The position numbers were made by a program, and so were the translations under genes. This document shows, piece by piece, positions 51,944 to 60,944 of a DNA stretch of 64,000 bases. Position 1 is the first letter of the stretch. Every line of letters begins with the position of its first letter. The notes under the pieces are model-generated. The model did no database searches. It was not told the DNA's origin and saw nothing but the letters and a program-made list of their open reading frames with translations. This DNA comes from JAQBRD01 sp041158765 (GTDB lineage Bacteria; Patescibacteriota; Minisyncoccia; Phycocordibacterales; PALSA-1337), in NCBI GenBank assembly GCA_041158765.1, contig JBEBAU010000018.1, forward strand, positions 11,282-75,281. Reading direction: 5' to 3'.

Positions 51944-53149
51944 ATGAAAAAAATCCGAATCGCACTCATTGGGTGCGCCGGCCACTTTGGCCGTATCTGG
52001 CTCCGCAACCTCTTCACTCTGCAGGGTTACCTGGGCTGCGAGCTGGTTGTCTGCTGTGACGGCAACGTTGCAGCATTCGATGAACTCCGTGGAATGTATC
52101 CCAGCGTGAAGTTCATGTCGTCTGAACAGTATGATCTCGTGCTTGGCATGTGTGATGCTGTTGTGATTGCGACGCCTCCGGCGACGCATTTCAAACTTGC
52201 AATGAAAGCATTGCAAGCACACAAAGACGTGCTGGTTGAAAAACCACTTGCTTATAGCCCGTCTGAGTGCGAACTCCTCACGGAATTTGCTGAGAAGCAA
52301 GGTTGCATTGTGATGTCCGGTCTGACGTATCTGTATTCTGCAGCATTTCATGCTATCAAGAATATTATTGATACGAATCAAATAGGCAAAGTCATCCATA
52401 TTGATTCTCGGCGTGAAAGCTTCGGCCGATACAGTGGTGATAACCATGTCACGCAAGACCTGGGACCTCATGATCTTTCCATGATTCTCGCGGTTATGGG
52501 GGAAATGCCACTTGCGGTCAGCTGCACTGGTCATCAGGACCAGCTTACGGGTCACTACGTTCGCACGAACACGCACCTCACCTTCAGTGGCGGTCGAAGT
52601 GCGAGCATTATCAGTAGCTGGATTTCAGCCAACATTAAGGTTCGCAAAACCGAGTTCTTTGGAGAAATTGGTGTTACGACGTTTGATGATTCACGTGCCA
52701 ACAACAACGGCAAAGTTGTGTTGCATTCTGGGTTGCGTGTGACGAAAGCGTCACCGAATACTGCACCAGGTGGACATCCCTTCGTGTATCACGCCGGTGC
52801 GGCTGAGAAGATGATCGAAGTGGCGGGCGGAGAAAATATTACGAACGAAGCGCGTCACTTTGTCGATTGTATTAAACATCGGGAAGTCCCGATATCGGCA
52901 GGGGAAGCTGGTGTTGATGTGGCACACATTTTGTTTGCCGCAGAACAATCGCTCGAAATGCATAAGACAATTGGTCTGCCTCCCGGTATCGCTGGTCGGC
53001 ACATTGATACGCGTCACCGGAAGCTCGGTCAGCGAACTTCTGCACCTGTGCCTACGTCGCCGGCAGCAGTGCCTGCCGTGGGACACATTGCAGTCACCAG
53101 CAGCGGTGAGCACGACGTGCTCAATGTTCCGGTGAAGGTGCTTCGTTAA
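51944..53149 (+). CDS. Gfo/Idh/MocA-family oxidoreductase
   Basis: A 401-residue NAD(P)-dependent sugar oxidoreductase. The Rossmann start is RIALIGCAGHFGRIW (residues 4-18). VLVEKPLA holds the EKP catalytic lysine, and DLGPHDLSMIL carries the conserved DxxxHD-type motif. A Pro/Ala-rich tail of about 45 residues is extra. Substrate unknown; relatives modify nucleotide-sugars for surface glycans. GC-richer codon use, a long C/A-rich leader with ACGAAAGA, and its own terminator mark it as a cassette gene. Confidence 0.88.
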   Translation: MKKIRIALIGCAGHFGRIWLRNLFTLQGYLGCELVVCCDGNVAAFDELRGMYPSVKFMSSEQYDLVLGMCDAVVIATPPATHFKLAMKALQAHKDVLVEKPLAYSPSECELLTEFAEKQGCIVMSGLTYLYSAAFHAIKNIIDTNQIGKVIHIDSRRESFGRYSGDNHVTQDLGPHDLSMILAVMGEMPLAVSCTGHQDQLTGHYVRTNTHLTFSGGRSASIISSWISANIKVRKTEFFGEIGVTTFDDSRANNNGKVVLHSGLRVTKASPNTAPGGHPFVYHAGAAEKMIEVAGGENITNEARHFVDCIKHREVPISAGEAGVDVAHILFAAEQSLEMHKTIGLPPGIAGRHIDTRHRKLGQRTSAPVPTSPAAVPAVGHIAVTSSGEHDVLNVPVKVLR

Positions 53150-53171
53150 TTGGTGATGGTTGTTGTTACAC

Positions 53172-53212
53172 ATCGCATAGGGCTCAATAGAGCCGTGTGC
53201 GATTTTTATTTT
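53172..53212 (+). terminator. intrinsic terminator
   Basis: An inner stem GGCTC/GAGCC with loop AATA and an outer stem ATCGCA/TGCGAT separated by a 3x3 mismatch, then a T run. Confidence 0.85.
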
Positions 53213-53272
53213 GTTGTAATTTTCACTCTCAATTTTTCAGATATTTATCCACAGATTTGGTGGGATTTTTTA

Positions 53273-53301
53273 TTGTGAAGTGGTATGGAGTGGTATATAA
53301 T
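53273..53301 (+). promoter_or_regulatory. mraZ promoter
   Basis: TTGTGA (53273-53278), a 17-base spacer and TATAAT (53296-53301). The spacer and the region after the start site carry the AGTGG boxes listed next. Confidence 0.7.
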
Positions 53302-53325
53302 ACTAGCTAAGTGGGAAGAAGTGGT
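53279..53325 (+). promoter_or_regulatory. probable MraZ operator (four AGTGG boxes)
   Basis: AGTGGT at 53279, AGTGGT at 53289, AGTGGG at 53310 and AGTGGT at 53320: two pairs, each with 10-base spacing, one on either side of the TATAAT. MraZ represses its own operon by binding TGGG/GTGG-type direct repeats with about one helical turn spacing, so this is a likely autoregulatory site. Confidence 0.7.
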
Positions 53326-53352
53326 AAACACAAAAACTTCTCACGAAAACAT

Positions 53353-53790
53353 ATGCTTATCGGTGAATATATTCACACCATTGATGACAAGAATCGCCTT
53401 TCACTTCCAGCGAAGTTTCGCCAGGAAATGGGGAAGAAGGTTGTTGTGACGCCGGGACTTGATACATGTCTCTTCGTCTTCACATTGAAGGAATGGGAAA
53501 AATTTTCGAGTAAGCTTGCTGAGTCATCAATGCTCCAAGCTGACACCCGAAGTTTCAATCGATATATTCTCGGAGGAGCTGTTGAAGCAGAAGTAGATTC
53601 GATCGGACGAATTCTCGTCCCAGATTTTCTACGAGTACGTGCTGGATTGTCGACAACAAAGGTCGCTGTCATTGGCGTACAGAGTAGAGTGGAAATTTGG
53701 AACGAGAAGTCGTGGATTGAATACAAGAAAGTTGTTGAAAAGCAGGCGGATACGCTTGCCGAAAAACTGGGTCAGGTTGGAATACTCTAG
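53353..53790 (+). CDS. mraZ: transcriptional regulator MraZ
   Basis: A 145-residue ring-forming DNA-binding protein with two AbrB-like halves (MLIGEYIHTIDDKNRLSLPAKFR; then VEAEVDSIGRILVPDFLR). It controls the division and cell-wall cluster. ATG 53353 is chosen: a longer frame from 53311 begins with a GTG at the predicted transcription start and inside the operator boxes. Confidence 0.95.
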   Translation: MLIGEYIHTIDDKNRLSLPAKFRQEMGKKVVVTPGLDTCLFVFTLKEWEKFSSKLAESSMLQADTRSFNRYILGGAVEAEVDSIGRILVPDFLRVRAGLSTTKVAVIGVQSRVEIWNEKSWIEYKKVVEKQADTLAEKLGQVGIL

Positions 53791-53819
53791 GGGTAGGGCT
53801 CCAATCCTAACACTTGTAT

Positions 53820-54776
53820 ATGACCACACGATTTCTCCACAAGACAGTACTTTTACACGAGTCTATCAACGGACTCAATATCCAACCGGGAGATATATAT
53901 CTCGACGGAACATTGGGTAGCGGTGGCCATGCACTACAAGCTGTGAAAACAGCTGGCAAGGTCACGGTAATCGGCCTCGACCAAGATCAGGATGCACTTG
54001 CTCGAGCAGGAGAGCGACTTGGACTTCCAAAAGAAGCCACAACGCTCACTCATGCAACAGCGCATGGAGATGTAACGATCATACTTCGTCAGGCCAATTA
54101 TCGTGATCTGGACACAGTGCTTGGTAGTTTGAAGATTGCGCAGGTGAATCGCATCATGCTTGATCTCGGACTTTCATCGGATCAATTCGAAACATCAAAT
54201 CGTGGATTTAGTTTCAAAGATAATGAGCCATTGCTCATGACTTTCAACAAAAATCCCCACGGCACACTCGGCATGCTCACCGCAAAAGAAATTGTGAATG
54301 AGTGGGCAGAGGAAACCTTGGCAGATGTGATTTACGGATACGGCGAAGAGCGCTACGCACGACGAATTGCAAAGGCAATTGTCGAGGCTCGCGCAATTCA
54401 CCCAATTCGTTCAACGCAAGAGCTCGTCGAGATCGTGAAGAAGGCGACACCGTTCACTTATCATCACGGCAAGATTCATCCAGCAACACGGACATTTCAA
54501 GCGCTCCGTATTGCAGTGAATGATGAGCTCAATGCACTCAAGGACGGTCTCAAAAAAGGCTTTGAGCACCTAGCTCCGGGAGGCAGAATGGCAATTATTT
54601 CATTCCACAGTCTTGAAGACAGAATCGTAAAGCATTTTTATAAAGAAGTAGAGTTCTTGGGTGAAATCAGACAAGCACGAATCATTACAAAGAAGCCGAT
54701 AACTCCAGGAGCAGAAGAATTAAAAGAGAATCCTCGTTCACGAAGCGCAAAACTTAGAATCATCGAAAAAATATAG
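53820..54776 (+). CDS. rsmH: 16S rRNA m4C1402 methyltransferase
   Basis: Methylates C1402 in the ribosomal P site. It has 318 residues from ATG 53820 (MTTRFLHKTVLLHES); a TTG at 53814 is possible. The SAM motif is DGTLGSGGHALQAV, with RIMLDLGLSSDQF and ISFHSLEDRIVKHF. It stands in the usual place after mraZ. Confidence 0.96.
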   Translation: MTTRFLHKTVLLHESINGLNIQPGDIYLDGTLGSGGHALQAVKTAGKVTVIGLDQDQDALARAGERLGLPKEATTLTHATAHGDVTIILRQANYRDLDTVLGSLKIAQVNRIMLDLGLSSDQFETSNRGFSFKDNEPLLMTFNKNPHGTLGMLTAKEIVNEWAEETLADVIYGYGEERYARRIAKAIVEARAIHPIRSTQELVEIVKKATPFTYHHGKIHPATRTFQALRIAVNDELNALKDGLKKGFEHLAPGGRMAIISFHSLEDRIVKHFYKEVEFLGEIRQARIITKKPITPGAEELKENPRSRSAKLRIIEKI

Positions 54777-54786
54777 CAACACAAAA

Positions 54787-55113
54787 ATGACACAAGCACT
54801 TACACAACAAGCACGACGAATCATGAATTACCGAGAAGCGATTTTCTTCATTCTCGTTGCATTTTTTGGAATGTCACTTTGTTGGTATGTGTATTCAGTT
54901 CGAGCTGCTATTGTGAACGTAGTTGAGCGAGAATCAATCATAAAGGAGATTCAGAAGAAGAGCACTGCTGTTGCTGAGCTTGAATCAACGTATTTCAGCC
55001 TAAAAAATGCTGTGAATATTGAACTCGCACACAAGGATGGTTTCCGAGATACTCCAATCAGTATGTTTATTTCAAAAAAGACTCCTGCTACAGCACTTAG
55101 CTTCAACAAATGA
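54787..55113 (+). CDS. ftsL: FtsL-like cell division protein
   Basis: A 108-residue bitopic protein: a short cytoplasmic tail, one membrane helix (about 15-37) and a leucine-zipper-like coiled coil. Sequence is weakly conserved in this family; position between rsmH and ftsI and the layout support the call. It overlaps ftsI by four bases (ATGA). Confidence 0.75.
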   Translation: MTQALTQQARRIMNYREAIFFILVAFFGMSLCWYVYSVRAAIVNVVERESIIKEIQKKSTAVAELESTYFSLKNAVNIELAHKDGFRDTPISMFISKKTPATALSFNK

Positions 55114-56828
55114 AGTCTTTGGCAACAACTCGTATTAGAATTCTGCTCGGCATAGTCGCAGCTGTTGCGGGTGTACTTATTCTGAAATTATATTCAGTGC
55201 AAATTGTGCACGGTGATGAGTATGCCAAAAAAGCAGATATGCAGTATGTGAAGCCGAATACGGTGCTTTTTGATCGTGGGTCTATTTTCTTTCAAACAAA
55301 AGATGGCACTGAAGTGGGTGCAGCAACAGTGAAAGATGGTTTTACGCTTGCTGTTATTCCAACAGAAATAAAAGATGCTTCTACAGCGTCTGCTGCATAT
55401 GATCTTGTTTCAAAAATCGTGACTGTTAATCGCACGAATTTCATAGAGAAAGCGACAAAGAAGAATGATCCATATGAAGAAATTCAGAAGCGTATTCCCA
55501 ATACCGAAGGTCTAGCGATAGCAGCACTCAATATTCCTGGTGTACGTGTATACAAAGACACGTGGCGAATATATCCTGCGAATACAACTGCGGCACAGAC
55601 GATTGGTCTTGTTGGTTTCCAAGGAAATACGGTTGCCGGGCGATATGGACTTGAGAGTTTTTATGAAAAGATTTTGGGGCGTACAGCGGCCTCAAGTCAG
55701 GTGAACTTTTTTGCTGAATTATTTACTGATATTCGTAAGACAGTTTTCACCGATCAGCCGGTAGAAGGTGATGTGATTACATCTATAGAGCCATCAGTAC
55801 AGAATTATCTTGAAAAAATGCTCATAGCCACAGAAGCAAAATGGCAATCTGATTCGCTTGGTGCCATCGTCATCAATCCAAATACTGGGGCAATATATGC
55901 GATGGGAGCGCTACCGAGTTTCAATCCAAATGATGTAAGTAAAGTGAAGAATCCTGCGGTATTCTCAAACCCGCTTGTTGAAAATAACTATGAAATGGGT
56001 TCTATCATAAAACCGCTCACAATGGCCGCAGGTATTGATTCTGGAGCTGTTCGAGCCGAGACTACTTATAATGATAAGGGTTTCATTGAGCTCAATAGTA
56101 AGCGTATTAATAACTGGGACGGCAAAGCACACGGTATTACCTCAATGCAGGATATTCTCAGTCAATCACTCAATGTCGGCTCAGCTTTCATCGCTTCAAA
56201 AATGGGAAATGAAACACTCAGAACATATTTCATGCATTTTGGTATTGGAACAACGACTGGTATTGATCAACCAAATGAACAAAAGGGTATTATTTCAAAC
56301 TTGAAAAGTACTCGTGATGTTGAATATGCAACTGCTGCATTTGGACAAGGTATTGCAATGACACCGATTGCGACTGTACGAGCACTATCAATACTTGCCA
56401 ATGGTGGCAAATTACTTCGTCCGCATATTGCTTCGCGTATTGATTATGCAGTTGGTACATCGAAGGTTGTTGATGGCGGTGAACCTGTGCAAGTCCTCAA
56501 GACCGAAACAACTGATGAGGTTACACGAATGTTAGTGAATGTGGTGGACAAAGTCATGAAACACGGTGAAGCAAAAATGGAACACTATAGTATTGCCGCG
56601 AAGACAGGAACAGCTCAGATTGCGAATCCAGCCGGTGGAGGGTATTATAAGGACCGCTATTTGCATTCCTTCTTCGGCTATTTCCCAGCATATAAGCCAC
56701 AGTTCCTTGTTTTCATGTATCATGTATATCCCAAAGGAGCACAATATGCTTCTGAGACCCTGACTGACCCATTCCTTGATATGGCGAAATTCCTCATCAA
56801 TTATTATCAGATACCGCCAGACCGATAA
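55110..56828 (+). CDS. ftsI: division transpeptidase FtsI (PBP3)
   Basis: A class B PBP of 572 residues that crosslinks septal peptidoglycan. One membrane helix (about 7-25), then the transpeptidase: S298-x-x-K301 (GSIIKP), S353-x-N355 and K498-T-G-T. Translationally coupled to the ftsL-like gene. Confidence 0.95.
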   Translation: MKSLATTRIRILLGIVAAVAGVLILKLYSVQIVHGDEYAKKADMQYVKPNTVLFDRGSIFFQTKDGTEVGAATVKDGFTLAVIPTEIKDASTASAAYDLVSKIVTVNRTNFIEKATKKNDPYEEIQKRIPNTEGLAIAALNIPGVRVYKDTWRIYPANTTAAQTIGLVGFQGNTVAGRYGLESFYEKILGRTAASSQVNFFAELFTDIRKTVFTDQPVEGDVITSIEPSVQNYLEKMLIATEAKWQSDSLGAIVINPNTGAIYAMGALPSFNPNDVSKVKNPAVFSNPLVENNYEMGSIIKPLTMAAGIDSGAVRAETTYNDKGFIELNSKRINNWDGKAHGITSMQDILSQSLNVGSAFIASKMGNETLRTYFMHFGIGTTTGIDQPNEQKGIISNLKSTRDVEYATAAFGQGIAMTPIATVRALSILANGGKLLRPHIASRIDYAVGTSKVVDGGEPVQVLKTETTDEVTRMLVNVVDKVMKHGEAKMEHYSIAAKTGTAQIANPAGGGYYKDRYLHSFFGYFPAYKPQFLVFMYHVYPKGAQYASETLTDPFLDMAKFLINYYQIPPDR

Positions 56829-56854
56829 TATCTTTATTCATTTATTTTCTTCAC

Positions 56855-58204
56855 ATGAAATCAATCATAAAAAAAATCATCGCTAAGATTCTTGAAATCG
56901 AGTGTCGAATTATTTTGAAAAAATATCGACCGTTCATCATTACGGTAACTGGTAGTGTTGGTAAAACATCTACAAAGGATGCAATTTTCACCGTTCTATC
57001 TTCGGTGAAGTCTGTGGCGGGTGGGGCATCAGTCTCTGGCAAGACAAGTATTCGAAGAAGCGATAAGAGTTTCAATAGTGAACTTGGCGTGCCACTTACT
57101 ATTCTTGGGTGTGATAATCCATGGGGGAATTTCATTGGTTGGCTTGGAGTGATGTCGCATGGTATTGAACTTATTGTGTTCAAGTCGGATTTTCCATCAA
57201 CACTTGTACTTGAAATTGGTGCAGATCACCCAGGAGACATACATCGTTTGGCACGTTGGATGCGCCCTGATATCTCTGTGGTAACCAAAATCGGTAAGGT
57301 TCCTGTGCATATTGAATTCTTCCCATCACGTGAAGCGCTTGTAGCAGAGAAGCTTTCTATTGCTCGAAAGGTGAAATCAACCGGTACCCTCATTCTTCCC
57401 TCAGATGACCCTGAAATTCTCGCAATTCGAAAAGATAATCCAATAAAAGCATTGAGCTACGGTATCAATGCGCCTGCAGATGTGAGTGCGAATTTTATTG
57501 AAACAACATACGACACTGCGACTGGTATGCCTTCTGGTATTGCTTTCAAATTAAATTATCTCGGCAATAGTATTCCTGTACGTATTCCCGGAGTGCTTGG
57601 CATACAACATGTATATCCTCTTGTTGCAGCAACTGCAGTCGGTCTATCAAGAGGTATGACTATCACCGCAATTATTGATTCATTCGGTGAGCATATCCCA
57701 CCTCGAGGTCGAATGAATATTCTCAATGGACTCTCAGGTAGCGCTATTATTGACGACACCTACAATGCTTCACCCGATGCTGTCGCCGAAGCACTCGGAG
57801 TATTGCGTTCTCTCAAGATCACACCTGGTTCACGCAAAATTGCAGTACTCGGAGATATGATGGAGCTCGGGAAGTTTTCACAAGATGAACACAAAAAAGT
57901 TGGAGTACTTGTTGCTGATATTTTGAAAGACCCACAAGATGTATTGGTCACCGTCGGACAACGCGCAAAGAGTATTCGAGAATCAGCAGTTGCGGCTGGT
58001 ATGCCAGAATCAGCAGTACTCTCATTCGATACATCACGTGAAGCAGGTCCAGTGATTGCAGCTATGGTGAAAAAGGGAGAAATTATCCTCGTAAAAGGCT
58101 CACAATCACCACGTCTTGAACGCATCTCAGAAGCACTTCTCCAAGACCCATCACAAGCTGGTTCGCTCCTTGTTCGACAGGATGCTGAGTGGAAAAACCG
58201 CTAG
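56855..58204 (+). CDS. murF: UDP-MurNAc-tripeptide D-Ala-D-Ala ligase
   Basis: A Mur ligase, 449 residues. ATP loop VTGSVGKTSTKD (about 30-41), central DHPGDIHR-type region and C-terminal IDDTYNASPDA motif diagnostic for MurF. It adds D-Ala-D-Ala to the peptidoglycan precursor in the cytoplasm. mraY, murD, ftsW and murG do not follow, so the dcw cluster ends here. Confidence 0.93.
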   Translation: MKSIIKKIIAKILEIECRIILKKYRPFIITVTGSVGKTSTKDAIFTVLSSVKSVAGGASVSGKTSIRRSDKSFNSELGVPLTILGCDNPWGNFIGWLGVMSHGIELIVFKSDFPSTLVLEIGADHPGDIHRLARWMRPDISVVTKIGKVPVHIEFFPSREALVAEKLSIARKVKSTGTLILPSDDPEILAIRKDNPIKALSYGINAPADVSANFIETTYDTATGMPSGIAFKLNYLGNSIPVRIPGVLGIQHVYPLVAATAVGLSRGMTITAIIDSFGEHIPPRGRMNILNGLSGSAIIDDTYNASPDAVAEALGVLRSLKITPGSRKIAVLGDMMELGKFSQDEHKKVGVLVADILKDPQDVLVTVGQRAKSIRESAVAAGMPESAVLSFDTSREAGPVIAAMVKKGEIILVKGSQSPRLERISEALLQDPSQAGSLLVRQDAEWKNR

Positions 58205-58243
58205 CTATCTAATAGAGAGGAACTGTGCTATACTAGACTTACA

Positions 58244-58263
58244 AGAAACGGAGTCGGGTTTCT
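58244..58263 (+). promoter_or_regulatory. 5' leader hairpin of cspA
   Basis: AGAAAC/GTTTCT around an eight-base loop, shortly downstream of a TATACT box (near 58232). It lies in the leader of about 50 bases and could act in temperature-dependent folding, as in other cold-shock mRNAs. Confidence 0.4.
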
Positions 58264-58290
58264 GAATTTATCAACAAAAAAATCACACAC

Positions 58291-58491
58291 ATGGCATCAG
58301 GAACAATCAAGACTCTCACAGAAAAAGGATTTGGATTCATTGCTCGCCCAGGCGAAGCAAAGGACCTTTTCTTCCACTCAAAGGATCTCCAGGGAGTTAC
58401 TTATGACGCTCTCAAGGTTGGCGATACGCTCAACTTCGAAGTAGGTCAGGGTGAAAAGGGACCATTCGCTCAGAACGTTACACGAGCATAG
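58291..58491 (+). CDS. cspA: cold-shock protein
   Basis: A 66-residue OB-fold RNA chaperone. RNP1 is KGFGFIARPG (about residues 12-21) and RNP2 is DLFFHS (about 25-30). Binds single-stranded RNA and DNA and melts mRNA structure. Own promoter and terminator. Confidence 0.95.
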   Translation: MASGTIKTLTEKGFGFIARPGEAKDLFFHSKDLQGVTYDALKVGDTLNFEVGQGEKGPFAQNVTRA

Positions 58492-58501
58492 TCTTTTACA
58501 A

Positions 58502-58547
58502 AAAGCCGCTCGATTGATAGCCTCGCGCTATTGCTCAGCGGTTTTTT
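58502..58547 (+). terminator. intrinsic terminator of cspA
   Basis: AAAGCCGCT pairs with AGCGGTTTT (one G-T) around an inner ATAGC/GCTAT hairpin, with a T run. Confidence 0.75.
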
Positions 58548-58596
58548 GTTTGCTAGCATGTGCTGTACGGTTTCTAATGTGCGGTTTTATATACAC

Positions 58597-58668
58597 GGCT
58601 CTATCGTCTAATGGTTAGGACACGGCCTTCTCAAGGCTGTAATCGGGGTTCGACTCCCCGTAGAGTCA
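58597..58668 (+). tRNA. tRNA-Glu (anticodon CTC)
   Basis: Acceptor GGCTCTA/TAGAGTC with one G-T pair, anticodon stem CGGCC/GGCTG and loop TTCTCAA, T-arm CGGGG/CCCCG with TTCGACT, discriminator A. CCA is not encoded. It reads GAG. Copies of its 3' end follow downstream. Confidence 0.95.
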
Positions 58669-58845
58669 CAAATTTTAGTGAGCGAAGCGAGCAAAAATAA
58701 GTGACTCTAAGCAAAGCCCCTGCGGGCTTTGCGTCGGGGAGTCGAAAAGGCTCTCCCATATTTTCGAAGAGCTGTGCTCTGAGAAAATGGGAAGCCTGTA
58801 CCGAGTCTGTAAGACTCGACTTTCCCCATAGAGTCATATTTTAGA
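58653..58845. repeat. mosaic of tRNA-Glu 3'-end copies
   Basis: Downstream of the tRNA is an inverted copy of its 3' end, split by a 24- to 25-base hairpin: GTGACTCTA at about 58702, then GCAAAGCCC/GGGCTTTGC with loop CTGC, then CGGGGAGTCGAA at about 58735. Further on a diverged direct copy (GACTTTCCCCATAGAGTCA, about 58819-58837) is followed by ATTTT as after the real tRNA. A hairpin with a CGAGTC/GACTCG stem and one with AGAGC/GCTCT also lie inside. No gene fits this stretch. Confidence 0.6.
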
Positions 58846-58885
58846 GGGTTAGCTCAAAAAAGGTTTGTTTGATAATATTGAAGAC

Positions 58886-59371
58886 ATGGATAAATACAAT
58901 ATACCTGAATCAAATTCCTTGGATTCAAAGGAAGGAGTAGGCAATCCTGAAAATCACATCGATGAAATGGATGCTGTAAAACAAAATTTTGTTGAATTAC
59001 TACAGGAAGCAGAAAATATCAGACATAAAACACCCGATGTTGGGGTTAATGAAAAATCTAGAAAAATGATTCAAGAAAATCTAAGCCAAACTCTAGAAAT
59101 AGCTTACTCCAATGGAATTCCAAAAGAGTTTATAATTGAACAACTTAGAGAACAATCCTCTAAATTTATGAAAGAATCTGAAGATATGAGGGGACGTGCC
59201 AATCACATGGGTGGTATATCTTTAGCTATGGAAGAGCTAAAATATTGTAGCCGTGAAGAAATTGACCAAAAAATGGATGATTCTCTATACGCAAGCAGAC
59301 AATCACAAGCACTCCTTTTACTAGCTGTTGAATTTAAATATAAAGCTGGTGAATTGGAGAAAGGAAAGTAG
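58886..59371 (+). CDS. helical protein, 161 aa, function unknown
   Basis: An acidic, Glu/Lys/Met-rich, mostly helical protein with no membrane segment and no family that I recognise. ATG 58886 is used; TGA TAATAT (58870-58878) ends seven bases before it, so a TTG frame start at 58865 is rejected. It is AT-richer than the dcw genes and is the first gene of the stretch after tRNA-Glu. Confidence 0.6.
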   Translation: MDKYNIPESNSLDSKEGVGNPENHIDEMDAVKQNFVELLQEAENIRHKTPDVGVNEKSRKMIQENLSQTLEIAYSNGIPKEFIIEQLREQSSKFMKESEDMRGRANHMGGISLAMEELKYCSREEIDQKMDDSLYASRQSQALLLLAVEFKYKAGELEKGK

Positions 59372-59406
59372 TATCAAAATAGCATATCACTTAAGGTATT
59401 TTTTCC

Positions 59407-59518
59407 TATAATATAAAAAGTGACATAAATCTCATATGGAGCTTAGTGTAAGTAAGTGACGTATTCCGCCACCGAAGTATGGGTAGTCTAGAAAAGCCCT
59501 GAGGGGCTTTTCTGCTTT
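59407..59518 (+). ncRNA. possible small RNA
   Basis: A TATAAT box (59407-59412) is followed about 75 bases later by a perfect 10-bp hairpin AGAAAAGCCC/GGGCTTTTCT (59490-59499 with 59504-59513) and T-rich sequence. There is no coding frame between. No good -35. It may instead be only the terminator of the upstream gene. Confidence 0.3.
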
Positions 59519-59559
59519 GTGGGGTCTAAAAATAGCATAAGTTTTCAGACAAACTATAA

Positions 59560-59602
59560 AAAAGCCCCCAATGTAGACGAATCTACACAAGGGTCTTTTT
59601 AC
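59560..59602 (-). terminator. intrinsic terminator, minus strand
   Basis: TGTAGA/TCTACA (59572-59577 with 59582-59587) with a TTCG loop on the minus strand, a longer imperfect stem and a T run toward 59560. Confidence 0.75.
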
Positions 59603-59608
59603 TGATAC

Positions 59609-60037
59609 TTATTTCTTCCCACACGCCCCATAATCATAACTTAACCTTGGGTGACGAGGAGCTTTGTTTGGCGGAATTGGAGCATCATCTGGACGCACAA
59701 CATTGCTACGTCTCGTAATCTCTCTTCCATTCTTGTCCACTCCAACAATAAATACCGGGGAACTGCCACCATCAGGTGCGAACGACCGAGCATCTCCCCA
59801 TTTCCAATAATCATCTACAAGCACACACCATGTACCACCACTAAGAATAAGATAGATATTCCAACGATATGGATTTTTGTGATGCCACTCCCAATTGATC
59901 AAGTCCGGATATACTGGTCGCAATAATGGGCGAGGTCCAGGTATTCTGTGAGTATCATACGCTTGAGCGCTCCCAACCAATGTAAAACCAAAAAGTGTCA
60001 CGAATAAAAGTACACGAAACAAATATTTTATTTTCAT
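59609..60037 (-). CDS. small secreted protein, function unknown
   Basis: A 142-residue protein with a signal peptide (about residues 1-26, cut near SAQA-Y). The mature part is rich in Pro, Trp, Tyr and Arg, with a beta-like core (NIYLILSGGTWCVLVDDYWKWG) and two cysteines. I do not recognise a family. Confidence 0.65.
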   Translation of the reverse strand: MKIKYLFRVLLFVTLFGFTLVGSAQAYDTHRIPGPRPLLRPVYPDLINWEWHHKNPYRWNIYLILSGGTWCVLVDDYWKWGDARSFAPDGGSSPVFIVGVDKNGREITRRSNVVRPDDAPIPPNKAPRHPRLSYDYGACGKK

Positions 60038-60146
60038 ACATAAGATTCATTATCTAATAATGCACAAAAGCATATCAGGTAGAGATAAAATCCATATAAA
60101 ATAGAAGGTTTGTGAACACAATAAAAATTTCTGGTATACTTTGCTT

Positions 60147-60905
60147 ATGAAGAATGAAAAGTATACAGGTATGGAAGAGGCAAGGATCAACCCTGAATTA
60201 ACTCAAAATTTTGTAAGAGATTCACTTGAAAAAGCTGAAAATGGCACCTATCATGTCGAGGTAAAAATTGGCGATAAAAATATACCAATAGATGTTTTTC
60301 CTGAAGTGTTTCCACCAAAATCAGATTACAGTGTTAGTTCACGTTCAGTTTATGAGACTTTTGGAAACTTACAGGGAAAGGAAATTGCGGATATCGGTAC
60401 TGGTACCGGCATCGAATCAATTGTTGCAGTTTTGGCGGGAGCAGATCATGTAGATGCTACTGACATTAATATAACCGCAGTGGAATGCGCTCAACATAAT
60501 ATTGATCTGAATGGCTTGAATAAGAATATAAGTGTTTTTCAAGGAGATTTATTTTCTGGGCTTCCTTCAAATAAAAAATATGATTTAATAATTGCTAATT
60601 TACCAATTGTTAATTTTAAACCAGAAAAACAGTCTCCTATTATAGACGCTCTTTACGATCCAGATTTTTCTATTCATAAGCGACTTTTGGTTGAGGGGAG
60701 AGACCATTTATCTGAAAATGGTTACATAACTTTTACACACGCTAATCTTCAGAGCGCTATAACTGATAATCCAGAATCAGATTTCGATGATATTGAAAAG
60801 GTGATAACTGAAAATAATTATGAAATAGTTGAAAAGAAAAACTCAGAAGCATTAGGATATACTTGGATTAATTATAAAATTAGACCTTTGGTAATTCCTG
60901 AATAG
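60147..60905 (+). CDS. class I SAM-dependent methyltransferase, PrmC/HemK-like
   Basis: A 252-residue methyltransferase. SAM motif I is IADIGTGTGIESI (near 79-91), followed by VDATDINITAVECAQHNI and IIANLPIVN, where the last is a variant of the NPPY catalytic loop of glutamine and N6-adenine methyltransferases. The target is unknown. TGG TATACT (60132-60140) ends six bases before ATG 60147. AT-rich. Confidence 0.8.
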   Translation: MKNEKYTGMEEARINPELTQNFVRDSLEKAENGTYHVEVKIGDKNIPIDVFPEVFPPKSDYSVSSRSVYETFGNLQGKEIADIGTGTGIESIVAVLAGADHVDATDINITAVECAQHNIDLNGLNKNISVFQGDLFSGLPSNKKYDLIIANLPIVNFKPEKQSPIIDALYDPDFSIHKRLLVEGRDHLSENGYITFTHANLQSAITDNPESDFDDIEKVITENNYEIVEKKNSEALGYTWINYKIRPLVIPE

Positions 60906-60944
60906 TCTAAGTCGATTATAGGCAATAAATGCTATTATATACCC

